From the NCBI GenBank assembly GCA_023853785.1, contig JAJIRX010000662.1, forward strand, positions 1 to 22,899: a DNA stretch of 22,899 bases, read 5' to 3'. This document shows positions 9,367 to 18,320 of the stretch, one piece after another. Numbering within the stretch: position 1 is the first letter of the stretch; the number at the start of each line of letters is the position of its first letter. Below the pieces are notes generated by a model. The model worked only from the letters and a program-made list of their open reading frames with translations, made no database searches and was not told the origin of the DNA. The translations under genes were made by a program, and so were the position numbers. The DNA comes from Psilocybe azurescens (Eukaryota > Basidiomycota > Agaricomycetes > Agaricales > Agrocybaceae).

Positions 9367-11982
9367 ATGTCCACTGCATTAGACAAGCACCATGCAATGG
9401 CATCACCCACACCGGACGAGAAATTTCCCTCACCCTCTAACTCAGAAAGGCATTCCGAGGCGCTGGAGTACGAGCTCGACGGTATTCACGACGGACTCGT
9501 CTTTCCAACAGAAGAGGAAAGAGCTACCTTACGACGAGTACCAGATAGTATTCCTTGGAGCTCATACTGTAAGTTACCGACAATCTATCCAGAACCGGTT
9601 ACCGATAAGCAATGGCTGATATCTTTCCTGTATGCAGTGATAGCATTTGTCGAAGGCGCGGAGCGTTTCTCGGTACGTGCAGCCGTTATCTATTTTTGGC
9701 ATCAGAGCTAATATGACTTCAATTTGTAGTTCTACGGATCTAGTGTCGTCTTTGTAGGTGAACACTGGTCTTCAAGAAAAAGGTCTGAATGATTATTGCA
9801 GACCAACTTTATACAACGTCCTCTGCCTCCTGGATCTAAAACTGGAGCGGCTGGACTTCATGGCCAGGCTGGTGCTTTGGGGAAAGGCCAGCGGGCGTCC
9901 ACAGGTCTGACTACCTTCTTTCTTTTCTGGTAAGTATGATTGTATATTCCTGGAATCTCCTCTTATTAACGCTACTCTAGGTGCTACGTCACTCCACTAT
10001 TTGGTGCATATATTGCTGATGGTCATTGGGGCCGCTTCAAAACAATCTGGGTGGCCCTATTCATCGCTTTCGTTGGGCATCTCATTCTCATTGTATCTGC
10101 TCTTCCTGGAGTAATCGAGACAAATGGGGCAATTGGCGCCTTCACTGTTGCCATTATCGTCACTGGGTTTGGTAAGATTCGTCGGACACTTTACATCCCG
10201 TTATCTCATTTGTTGTATTTATAACGCAGGGGCCGGTATGTTCAAGGCTAATATCTCCCCTCTCGTTGCCGAGCAGTATAAGCGCACTAAACTCTTTGTC
10301 GTGACAACCTCTTCCGGTGAAAGGGTCGTCGTTGATCCGTCGCTGACTGTCTTACGAATTTATATGGTACGTCCAAGGTACATTTCGCTTTTTATCACCG
10401 TTACCTGACGCCTCTTCACATGTAGTACTACTATTTGATGATTAATGTCGGTGCCCTGATCGGCATAATCGCAATGACATACGCGGAGAAGGTGCGTTCG
10501 TCGTCTTCATGCCCTGATCGAGATCTGTATTACTAATTGCCTTGTCCTTTACAACAGTTTGTTGGTTTTTACCTCTCGTTCACTCTACCAACAGCTGTCT
10601 TTTTAATTTGCCCAATAATTATGATTGCTGCACGCAACAAGTACGCTAGAACACCACCTACTAGTTCGGTCCTCGGCACTGCTATTCGTCTTTGGAGGCA
10701 TGCAGCACGCGGAAAATGGTCACTTAATCCAGTCAAGCTTTACAAAAACTTCACTGCGCCAGGATTCTGGGACAACGCGAAGCCAAGCAAGCAGGTTGGA
10801 GGAAAGCCCGCCTGGATGAACTTCGATGACATATGGGTTGATGAAGTCAAACGAGGCGTCAAAGCTTGCACTGTGTTCCTGTGGTACCCCATCTACTGTG
10901 GGTATTATTCTATACGTTCATTAAACAATTTATTTGATCTAATCATGATCGTCCGTCGTATAAAGGGCTAACTTACAACCAGCTTAACAATAACTTGACA
11001 TCCCAAGCCGCAACCATGACACTTCACGGCATTCCTAACGACATCGTGTCTAATCTAGATCCTCTTGTATTGATCGCCTGTATTCCGCTTTGCGACCTGT
11101 TCGTAAGTACTCGCCAAAATGTCAATGACGGGTCATACTCTGAGTAAACATAATTTAGATCTACCCAGCGCTTCGTAAAATGGGTTATAACTTCAGTGCC
11201 CTCAAGAAAATAACGGCAGGGTTTATGGCTGGGGCCGCCGCTATGGTATGGGCTACAGGTGGGCTTACCCTTCTGTCTATATTCCTCGGTTGCTAATGTA
11301 TCACAGTCGTTCAACATTACATATACAAGGTATGATCCAAATAAATTTGACAAGTATCCGTTGACGAGAGGGGAGAAAATAGACGAGCCCATGTGGGAAC
11401 CACGCCTCTGAATGTCATGGTGTCTCTCCCCTAAGTGTATGGATCCAATCCGGATCGTAAGTGCCTTGAAAGCAACACGATTCTTATTGCTCACGCGGTA
11501 TTAATACTATACTAGCTACATCCTCCTTGCGGTCAGCGAGATTCTGGCCTCCATAACAGGACTTGAATACGCCTTTACGAAAGCGCCTAAAAACATGCGA
11601 TCTCTAGTCATGGGTATATTCTTGTTTATGACTGCAATATCCTCTGCCTTAAGTGAGGCCTTTGTTTGTAAGTTTTACGAAGATACCCAGTACCTTTTAT
11701 TGTTGTAACATCCTTAACCCACTGCCTTATTTAGCTTTATCCGGGGATCCTCTACTCGTATGGAACTACGGGGTGATCAGTGTAATGATTTTTGTCACAG
11801 GATGTCTGTTTTGGTGGTCAGTCAAGGACCTTGATGCCAAGGAGGACGAACTAAATAATATCTCTGAGGGGCACGTGGGTTTCCTCAGAGACGAGGATAA
11901 AAGGAAAATGCTTGATGTAGAGCATGATTATCATTGCATTTATTTCGTTCAAATTTTAGCACGTATACGTATATATCGGTGA
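9367..11982 (+). CDS. ptr2: POT/PTR2-family proton-coupled oligopeptide transporter
   Basis: Plasma-membrane importer of di/tripeptides with protons (family knowledge). Fourteen exons: 9367-9568, 9638-9672, 9730-9753, 9802-9929, 9981-10171, 10230-10366, 10426-10491, 10558-10897, 10966-11102, 11159-11258, 11307-11329, 11383-11456, 11516-11667, 11735-11982. They sum to 1857 nt, 618 residues plus TGA, with every intron 48-69 nt and GT-AG. Visible family motifs: FVEGAERFSFYG (the ExxERF signature of the first helix), TNFIQRPLPPGS, GLTTFFLFWCYVTPLFGAYI, GMFKANISPLVAEQY, YYYLMINVGALIG, FLWYPIYWLTYNQLNNNL, ASITGLEYAFTKAPKNMRSL. The N-terminal tail of about 70 residues is acidic and Ser-rich, as in fungal PTR2. 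The ATG at 9367 was chosen as the first ATG of the frame; an upstream TTG at 9298 is not a credible start. Nothing broken was seen. Confidence 0.93.
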
Positions 11983-12941
11983 CGGGTCACTCATTAATCG
12001 GCACAGAAATGAAGTCTATATGTTAGATTTTAACTTTATCGTAATTCAGTTTCAAATCTGGCGAGCGCTTAGCGCTTAACCCTTCAACCACGTGGCATAG
12101 TGAACCGGGGACAAAACATGCACGGTTAACCTTGGATCTGAGTCTTCTCCATTTCATGCCACATCGAAAATTCATGACATAGATGAATAACCTTGTTCGG
12201 AAGACATAGGCTAGATGTTTTCTGGTCTCGAAAGATAAAGAACACGAAGACGACAGAGAGGTGACAGATCATTGGGCCTTATTGCTTTGGTGAGGACCTC
12301 TGACGACAATGATTTTCCATTCCCAGAATGTTGATTATCGCAAGTAAGATATTAGCTATCAAGATATTCACACGACGATTGGGGAAGACAAAAACTACAC
12401 CGCAGTGTACCGGATAAGGAGAAAATAGAATATGTCTTTAGTAATAAGTAGAATGAAGAATTAAGTCGACTCCTTTTGGAGATTTCTGAGGTTGGAGGTC
12501 AGAAGCTTTGGCATGATGGAACATTAAGTAGGCTGTGGACGCCATGTTCAGTGGACGATGCATACTCCAATGATAGGGACCTGGGGTGGAGGATGGAACG
12601 CATTCGGTTGATAACTTTGTCCCTGCCAAATTGCTTATTTGATGAGAAAGAAAGTAAAGTACATATTCCGAATTGCCATCAAAACTACCTTTTAGACGAC
12701 GCAACAATGCCTAGGACAAAAGTGATATAACATTCCCAAGTTTTTAACTAATTCCAAAAGCCTGTTCCAATTGCAAACCTCAAAGCGAATAAGCCCCCAA
12801 AAAAAAATATCTCAAAGATAACATAGCCTTTCGGCTGTGTCGACATTTCACAGCCCCAACAGCTAAATTTGCTCCAACTTCTGAATGTTGGGTCACCCCA
12901 CCGTCCTTACTCTTATCTTCATTCGCCCTAGAGACATAAAG
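11983..12941. other. Spacer with no supported gene
   Basis: It contains the transporter 3' UTR and the upstream region of the repeat-protein gene. There is a GCGCTTAGCGCTT near-palindrome at about 12064 and an A-run near 12800. ORFs on both strands (for example 12438-12707 minus) show no recognisable domain. Confidence 0.45.
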
Positions 12942-14087
12942 ATGAGTCGACGTCGTGCTTCGAAGTCTTCTAAGGCACTATCATCTCCCGGATATGAACC
13001 AGGCCGTTGTGTCTCACCGAATTACTCAGTCACATCCTCTCGCACGCAGTCGACAGAATATTCAGTCGCATCCTCACGCACGCAGTCAACCGACTATGGG
13101 CTCTACTACACAAGAAGGGCACTCTCAGAAGACCCGGAGTATAATGTACATTCACTTGTACACAATTTTGGGAGATGGTACCCTGCCCCTCAGCATAACT
13201 CGGTTGCGCATGAACGCGATTTTGGACAATGGCTTGAAGACACTGACAGTCCTCAGCCCGTCAGCGTTACCTCTCAGCATAATGCAGCAGCACAAACAAC
13301 TGACATCGACTTTGAACGCGATTTCGGGGAGTGGTTTAAAGACACCGATATCCCTCTGCCCGTCAGCGAGACCTCTCAACACAATGCGGCAGCACCAATA
13401 CATGACATCAACTTTGAACGCGATTTCGGACAATGGTTTGAGGACACCGATATCCCTCTGATCCCTCTGCCCGTCAGCGAGACCTTTCAACACAATGCGG
13501 TAGCACCAATATATGACATCAACTTTGAACGCGATTTCGGACAATGGTTGGAGGACACCGATATCCCTCTGCCTGTTAGCGTTACCTCTCAATACAATGC
13601 GGTAGCATCAATACACGACATCAACTTTGAACGCTATTTCGGGAAGTGGTTTAAAGACACCGATATCCCTCTGCCCGTCAGCAAGACCTCTCAACACAAT
13701 GCGGTAGCACCAATACATGACATCAATTTTGAACGCGATTTTGGGCAATGGTTTAAAGACACTGATATCCCTCTGCCCGTCAGCAAGACCTCTCAACACA
13801 ATGCGGTAGCACCAATACATGACATCAATTTTGAACGCGATTTTGGGCAATGGTTTAAAGACACCAATATCCCTCTGCCCGTCAGCAAGACCTCTCAGCA
13901 TCAGCACAGTGCGGTAGCACAAACACCTGACATAAGTTTTGAACGCGATTTCGGACAATGGTTTGAGGACACCGATATCCTTCTGCCCCTCAGCGTTACC
14001 TCCCAGCACAATGCGGTAGCACAAACGCCAGTCCCGACCCAGCCGATCTGGATGATTGAGGCTGTGCCCACCAGTTTGAAGCCATGA
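12942..14087 (+). CDS. Tandem-repeat protein with eight 34-residue ERDFGQWxxDTD units
   Basis: Not recognised. A single exon from ATG at 12942 gives 381 residues (an upstream in-frame ATG at 12885 would add 19, but has T at -3, whereas 12942 has A). The N-terminus is basic and Ser-rich (MSRRRASKSSKALSS), followed by a duplicated segment (YSVTSSRTQSTEYSVASSRT). After a degenerate NFGRWYPAPQHNS unit come eight units built on ERDFGQWFEDTDIPLPV and SKTSQHNAVAPIHDINF. The tail is TQPIWMIEAVPTSLKP. No signal peptide or membrane segment is evident, and each unit alternates an aromatic/acidic half with a Ser/His/Asn half, suggesting a repeated docking motif or a disordered scaffold. The open frame is kept through all units with length changes only in multiples of three, which argues for coding function. 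Confidence 0.65.
   Translation: MSRRRASKSSKALSSPGYEPGRCVSPNYSVTSSRTQSTEYSVASSRTQSTDYGLYYTRRALSEDPEYNVHSLVHNFGRWYPAPQHNSVAHERDFGQWLEDTDSPQPVSVTSQHNAAAQTTDIDFERDFGEWFKDTDIPLPVSETSQHNAAAPIHDINFERDFGQWFEDTDIPLIPLPVSETFQHNAVAPIYDINFERDFGQWLEDTDIPLPVSVTSQYNAVASIHDINFERYFGKWFKDTDIPLPVSKTSQHNAVAPIHDINFERDFGQWFKDTDIPLPVSKTSQHNAVAPIHDINFERDFGQWFKDTNIPLPVSKTSQHQHSAVAQTPDISFERDFGQWFEDTDILLPLSVTSQHNAVAQTPVPTQPIWMIEAVPTSLKP
13212..14031 (+). repeat. 102-bp tandem coding repeat, eight units
   Basis: Units begin (at the GAA of ERDFG) at 13212, 13314, 13416, 13527, 13629, 13731, 13833 and 13941. Spacing is 102 bp except 111 bp (an extra IPL from a duplicated ATCCCTCTG) and 108 bp (an extra HQ). Units starting at 13731 and 13833 are nearly identical, suggesting a recent duplication. 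Confidence 0.95.
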
Positions 14088-14254
14088 CTGGGCCTCATCA
14101 GGCATGTTTCAGATATTTGTTATTTTTCCTGGCTTATATGTACTAAACAAAAAAATGAAGTGGGGATGTTCTACTTGCATTAGACCTATGACCGTTATAC
14201 ATGGGTTTCAATCCTCAATACGTGCGGCTCCCACGGTGGTGTGTCTTGATTTGG

Positions 14255-14838
14255 TAAGGTAGAGGCCACTATGAACCAGCACCTTTACGTAAGCAGATAA
14301 CAGCCCACTATTCCTCGGCCACAAATGCTTTTCCCACATTTCTAAGACCACAGAATTAAAGCCTTTGATTGTTCTTACAACTTCCAGGAAACAGATTAAA
14401 AATTGATCAACTTTTAAGAGAGTTATTGGTCCTTTTTAAAAAACAATGTTTTTTTAAAGTGTTTTTCGTGCTTTCCTGTTCATTCTGCAACTTTTCAAAA
14501 ATTTACCATCGACATTTTGCCTTGAATTTAGGGTTAGGGTTATTATGTAAGCTACCATAATAGGAAAATTGATGGCTGTCGGTCATAGCGGCATCATCTG
14601 CCGACCATCTCACATCAATCACACATCGTTTGAGTGGAGATTTATGATATCTAAAGGCATAAAAATGGCTTCTAATGCATTTATTTGTGTCTAGTACAAG
14701 TGGAAATTTTTTGTCCCTTTATTGACACAGTTATCACCAGTAATAGCGTGTAAATTTTTTAATTTTTTGAGGCCAACATTTTGCACGCTTATGTAAGCGC
14801 TTATGTAAAGGTGCTGGTTCATCGTGGCCTCTACCTTA
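14255..14838. mobile_element. Non-autonomous TIR element (MITE-like)
   Basis: Two inverted copies of a sequence of about 39 bp bound the element: left from 14255 (TAAGGTAGAGGCCACTATGA...) through CAGCACCTTTACGTAAGC at 14294, and right from 14799 (GCTTATGTAAAGGTGCTGGT...) through GGCCTCTACCTTA at 14838. They differ at two positions. The outermost bases on each side are TA, which fits a TA target duplication and a Tc1/mariner-type origin. The 584-bp element has no credible ORF, so it would depend on a transposase elsewhere. Its TIR is unlike that of the Tc1 element at 20733-22320. Confidence 0.7.
14528..14541 (+). repeat. Short telomere-like repeat (TTAGGGTTAGGGTT)
   Basis: Two and a third copies of TTAGGG, the usual filamentous-fungal telomere unit, lie inside the TIR element. 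Confidence 0.7.
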
Positions 14839-14949
14839 TATGATCGAAATTTAAGATCACGTTACTTGTCACGTTATGCATACATAGCGCGTCTTGAACG
14901 CATCCATCTTTTCCACATCCCTCCACATGGGGCAGCTACATTGTAGCGA

Positions 14950-15005
14950 GTGACATGGGCCATAGAAGCGCACACAATGTATACGTGTGACATGGGGCCA
15001 TAGAA
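14950..15005 (+). repeat. Short direct repeat GTGACATGGGCCATAGAA
   Basis: Copies at 14950-14967 and 14987-15005 (the second with one extra G). The second ends immediately before the candidate Copia LTR start at 15006. Confidence 0.7.
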
Positions 15006-15383
15006 TGTTGGTGGAAATAGGGCATTCACTCAGACATTATGTTTTCCTATCTCTTTCTATTATTTCACTTACTTCCCTTTTAAGCCATTTACCTTCCTAT
15101 TTCACTCGGGCCTTGGCAAGCCCTCCTGCATATTAGTTATTGCTTTATATACTGTGTAGTAGCACGCCATCCGTACGGTAGTTCCCATATGGGTATTATG
15201 TAGTTTCAATTCTCATTATTCTGACCTCAGCCGTTTTACTTTTGTTCATGCTGAGGTCAGTTATTCTGTCATTGTTTACTATCTTTTACTTACTATACCT
15301 ATAGTTACTCACCCACGCATCTGTAACTTTAGGTACTTTCACAAGCTGTTTTACTTTTGTTCACGCTGAGTTACTCACCTGCA
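15006..15383 (+). repeat. Candidate 5' LTR of the Copia element
   Basis: Boundaries are tentative: TGTTGG at 15006 and CTGCA ending at 15383, giving the TG...CA ends usual for LTRs. A TATA-like TTTATATA is at 15144-15151, and the primer-binding site begins six bases after the end. No 3' LTR was found to confirm the limits, since the element is cut off in reverse transcriptase. The segment also contains a hairpin at 15221-15260 and an imperfect internal duplication (around 15232-15329 against 15351-15392). Confidence 0.35.
15221..15260. repeat. Perfect 11-bp inverted repeat (hairpin) in the Copia leader/LTR
   Basis: Arms CTGACCTCAGC (15221-15231) and GCTGAGGTCAG (15250-15260) with an 18-nt loop. 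The loop sequence GTTTTACTTTTGTTCA recurs near 15351 where one arm is lost. Confidence 0.75.
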
Positions 15384-15389
15384 ACTTTA

Positions 15390-15401
15390 GGTTATGGGCC
15401 C
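15390..15401 (+). other. Primer-binding site, initiator tRNA-Met half-molecule type
   Basis: GGTTATGGGCCC is complementary to the anticodon-arm part of initiator tRNA-Met (GGGCCCATAACC). Copia-type elements are known to prime from this internal tRNA fragment rather than the 3' CCA end. It lies about 90 bp upstream of gag, right where a primer site is expected. Confidence 0.6.
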
Positions 15402-15492
15402 TGTGCAATTTTGAGATGCTCAGATATAACGTGAACAAGAAATCTATTTTTAAGGCTCAGGAGTAAACTTTGCTGCTTCTAGCATACTCTAC

Positions 15493-16330
15493 ATGATGTC
15501 CAAATCAGGAGGGCTGTTGCCCCTATACTTCCGGATTCTGAGAAGTTTGATGGATCCAACTACCTGGAGTGGTGAGAGACAATCCTTATGGCATGTCGCA
15601 TTCATGGTCCACGAGGATACATCGAAGGGAGGATTATAAATCCAGCCCAAACCGTCTCGCTGTCCTCTTCCCTCCTCTCAGCTACCTCCACTGCAACTAC
15701 TTCTCCCATTACTATCTCTCTCCCAACTGAAGATATGCCATGGACATCACTTAGCCCCACTGCTGAAGAATGGGATGCACATGATGTGTGGTGCATGATG
15801 GCAATCTGCCAGAATGTGAAAAACGCGGTTGGACTCAGTTTGAAGACAAATGGAACAGCGGTAGAAGCATGGAAATTGCTGGAGGACCAATACAACCTCT
15901 CAAGCAACCTGGCAAGGGTGTATGCTCAATGTGAGCTACGAGGGGCTGTGATGTCTGATGGAGAGGACTTCCGCACACATTTATCTAACCTACACATCAA
16001 ACATAAACGAGCCAACACAGTTGGCGCAAACATCACCGACTCCGACTTCAGAGAAATCATTTTGGCATCTCTACCATCATCATGGGACAACATAATTGCC
16101 ACCCTTCACCAGACCCCCTCCCTTATTGACACAATCGTCTCTCTTGAGTTACACTGGAGCCGTGTAAATCAAAATATCGAAGGTCCGCACCCCTGGCACC
16201 ACAGCGGTTGCGCTAAAAGCAAATGTGAGGAATGACACTTATAACAAGAAAGTGTGTGTTAATGCAAATTGCAGGTGTTGTGGGCACCTCATCGAGGATT
16301 GCTACTGGAAGGGTGGTGGAAAGGAAGGTC
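15493..16330 (+). pseudogene. gag: Copia gag (UBN2-like) with zinc knuckle, broken
   Basis: Start at one of two adjacent ATGs (15493, 15496). After a one-base slip the frame reads LPDSEKFDGSNYLEW, an in-frame TGA at 15573-15575, then MACRIHGPRGYIEGRI and a conserved gag core (VEAWKLLEDQYNLSSNLARV, DFREIILASLPSSWDNIIAT) typical of Copia gag. Near 16170 the frame shifts, and the following frame has the nucleic-acid-binding knuckle CRCCGHLIEDC and the motif GGGKEGQFPPGF. Gag would form the particle shell that packages the element RNA. The TGA replaces what is usually an Arg or Lys codon after the Trp. The frame breaks mean it is no longer functional. Confidence 0.85.
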
Positions 16331-16970
16331 AATTCCCACCAGGATTTGGCCAACAAGGTGGAAGTACGGGGTCGGCAGCAGGCGCAGCAAACCCTACAAC
16401 TAAACCAGAGGCCACAGCAAACATTGCCATCATTGAAAATGCATACACACTTTGCGCAATGTATGACATACCTGATATCCGATACTATTTGGAATACACC
16501 ATATCAAGAATACTGGACCCACCTGATTACAGCCAGGACAGGGATGAGATTGCAATGATCGCAAGATCAGGGAGGTAGTAGATAGAGCAACCTATGCAGA
16601 TTCTGGGGCTAGTAATCATTGTTTCGCAAATAAATCTGACTTTACCAACTACGAACTGTTTGAAATCATACAACAAGGACAAGCCGCTAGTCGATTGTTG
16701 AAATTCTCCATCCATGGAAAAGGGACTGTCATAAAACATTACATATCTCCCAACAACTGTGTCCAGCTCAAGCTTAGCAATGTACTCCACACTCCCGATT
16801 TCACAGTGAATCTGATCTCAATTAGTCAATTCGATGAGGTGGGATTCAAGGTCATTTTGGGGAAGGAAAGGCTCAATTTATTAATAGTTGCAGTGGAAGT
16901 AGCAAGGAAGAATGGGATGTACTTATTCCAGGAAACCTTGGGCAATGTATCACTGTTACGATTTCAGGCT
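16331..16970 (+). pseudogene. Copia aspartic protease region, broken
   Basis: The sequence REVVDRATYADSGASNHCF carries the active-site Asp-Ser-Gly (Asp codon 16599-16601) of retroviral-type aspartic proteases as found in Copia polyproteins. Downstream LSNVLHTPDFTVNLISISQF and GFKVILGKERL are also typical of this region. It lies in a frame that differs from the gag frame (stop at 16576-16578), so the polyprotein is interrupted. Coding resemblance ends around NGMYLFQE (about 16933) where a foreign insert begins. The protease would process Gag-Pol. Confidence 0.8.
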
Positions 16971-17135
16971 TATATTCACGTGCGTGGATAAAGCCAACAG
17001 TCAAGTAGTCAAGAACAGCGAGTTCCAAGCGGTAATGAGTAAGAGTAGATTAGATTCTCAAGAACTAGCTAAGAAACAATAGCAGTGTCTACTGGCTATT
17101 TAAGCGTTTTGAGTATCTACAAATATAGTACAAAA

Positions 17136-17261
17136 TGAGTCCAAGTATGAGTCAAGCATAGTATGAGTCACGGCAGTGCCGTCGACGTGAGTCAGAATGT
17201 GAGTTAAAACAAGAAGTGAGTCATAACAGTGTCAAAAGGTGAGTCATAGTAGAATGAGTCA
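17136..17261 (+). promoter_or_regulatory. Array of six TGAGTCA (Gcn4/AP-1-type) motifs
   Basis: Perfect TGAGTCA at 17148, 17164, 17188, 17217, 17240 and 17255, all in the same orientation, plus near matches TGAGTCC at 17136 and TGAGTTA at 17200. TGAGTCA/TGACTCA is the binding site of bZIP factors of the Gcn4/AP-1 class. A functional role here is inference. Confidence 0.7.
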
Positions 17262-17268
17262 GATATGC

Positions 17269-17297
17269 GATCACATGATGTTATCCATCATGTGATC
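17269..17297. repeat. Perfect 12-bp palindrome around a 5-nt loop
   Basis: Arms GATCACATGATG (17269-17280) and CATCATGTGATC (17286-17297) around TTATC. It begins eight bases after the last TGAGTCA motif and precedes a TATA-like sequence. Confidence 0.9.
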
Positions 17298-17370
17298 AGA
17301 AGATTTTATATACAAAAATGAAAAGAAAAGGAAAAAGCAAAAAGAAAATAAAGTGTCCATAACAATCACC

Positions 17371-18320
17371 AATGGCAATGTCTGCTAGATCCCATGAGAA
17401 GCCTACAACAGTTCAACAGTGGCATCATTGACTATGCCATTTTGGAACACGTACCATTAAAGAAATGGCCAGCAAGCAGTTGGTCAATGGATTACATATC
17501 ACAAACAATGATGCTGACCTTCCTGGAGCATGCGAAGACTGTATATGGTAAACAAACTAATCGACCATATGATGAGACAGTCCAGACAGAAACTGAACTC
17601 CTTGAACAAGTACATCTGGACTTGTGGGGGCCAGCCCGTGTAGAGTCAGTTGGTGGCACAAAATATGCTTTGGTGTTTACGGATGGTGCATTGCCATTTC
17701 CAAAGGAATTCTTCTTGTCAGAGAAGTCTAGCAATGCAACGATCCAGGCTGTTACAGAATTCAAGGCAGAAGCAGAGACCCAGACCAGGAAAAAGATCAA
17801 ATGCTTTTGAATGGACATAGGAAAAGAATTCCTCAACAAGATGCTTGCAGCCTTCTGCAAGGAACATGGCATTTGCATCAAAACACCAGCACCATATGCA
17901 CATAGTGGTAACAGGGTCGCTGAATGCACAAACTGCACAGTTATTGAAGCAGTTTGGTGTGTCAGATGTGATGCTGGGTTGAGTGGCAAATGGTGGGCAG
18001 AGATATTTGCTGCAGTGATTTATGTCTTGAACTTAATCCCATCGAGATAACACCCTGGTATTATTCCCACTGAACGATGGTTCAACAGAAGACAGGACAT
18101 ATCTCATCTTCAACCTATCAGTTCCGACGTGTATGCCAAGATCCCTAAAGAGGTAAATCCATCCAAACTCGACATGGTCTCCATTAAGTACACCCTTATC
18201 AGGTATTATGGCCACAACATATACAAATTACTCGATAAAGAAACTGGCAAGGTTGTCAAGGCAAGGAACATGGTGTTTGAGGAGGGCACTGGGCACTGCA
18301 TGCAGATCAGCTGACCAGCT
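17371..18320 (+). pseudogene. Copia GAG-pre-integrase and integrase region, broken
   Basis: It resumes with ARSHEKPTTVQQWHH, then a TGA (17429-17431) where Arg is expected, and LCHFGTRTIKEMASKQLV and CEDCIYGKQT, the zinc-binding His/Cys part of the integrase N-terminus. The catalytic core follows in another frame: QVHLDLWGPARVESVGGTKY and LVFTDG (first catalytic Asp in FTDG), then CF-TGA-MDIGKEFLN (stop at 17808-17810, second Asp) and APYAHSGNRVAE (the Glu). Thus the D,D,E residues are still visible, but stops and frameshifts separate them. C-terminal pieces FNRRQDISHLQPISSDVYAK and VVKARNMVFEEG close the region. Integrase would insert the cDNA copy into chromosomes. Confidence 0.85.

Larger units (their letters stand above)
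16980..17365. mobile_element. Insertion of unknown type splitting the Copia polyprotein
   Basis: Between the protease end (about 16965) and the resumption of coding at MAMSARSHEKPTTVQQW (17371) lie about 400 bp with stops in all frames and no resemblance to pol. They contain a TGAGTCA array (17136-17261), a perfect palindrome (17269-17297), TTTATATACA near 17305 and a purine-rich A/G tract (17317-17352). The exact ends were not found: no clear TIR or target duplication was seen. It could be a solo LTR, a MITE, or a relic promoter. It was probably added after the Copia element landed. Confidence 0.5.

Noticed and set aside
12438..12707. Minus-strand 89-residue ORF as a gene
   Set aside because: No ATG start, no domain, no splice partners and no similarity to neighbours that I can recognise.
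13152..14105. Long minus-strand ORFs across the 102-bp repeats
   Set aside because: They are a by-product of a repeat length divisible by three; their translations are the reverse frame of the same unit and have no better start or composition.
17136..17261. CRISPR-like spaced repeat
   Set aside because: The repeated unit is only 7 bp, spacing is irregular and the context is eukaryotic.
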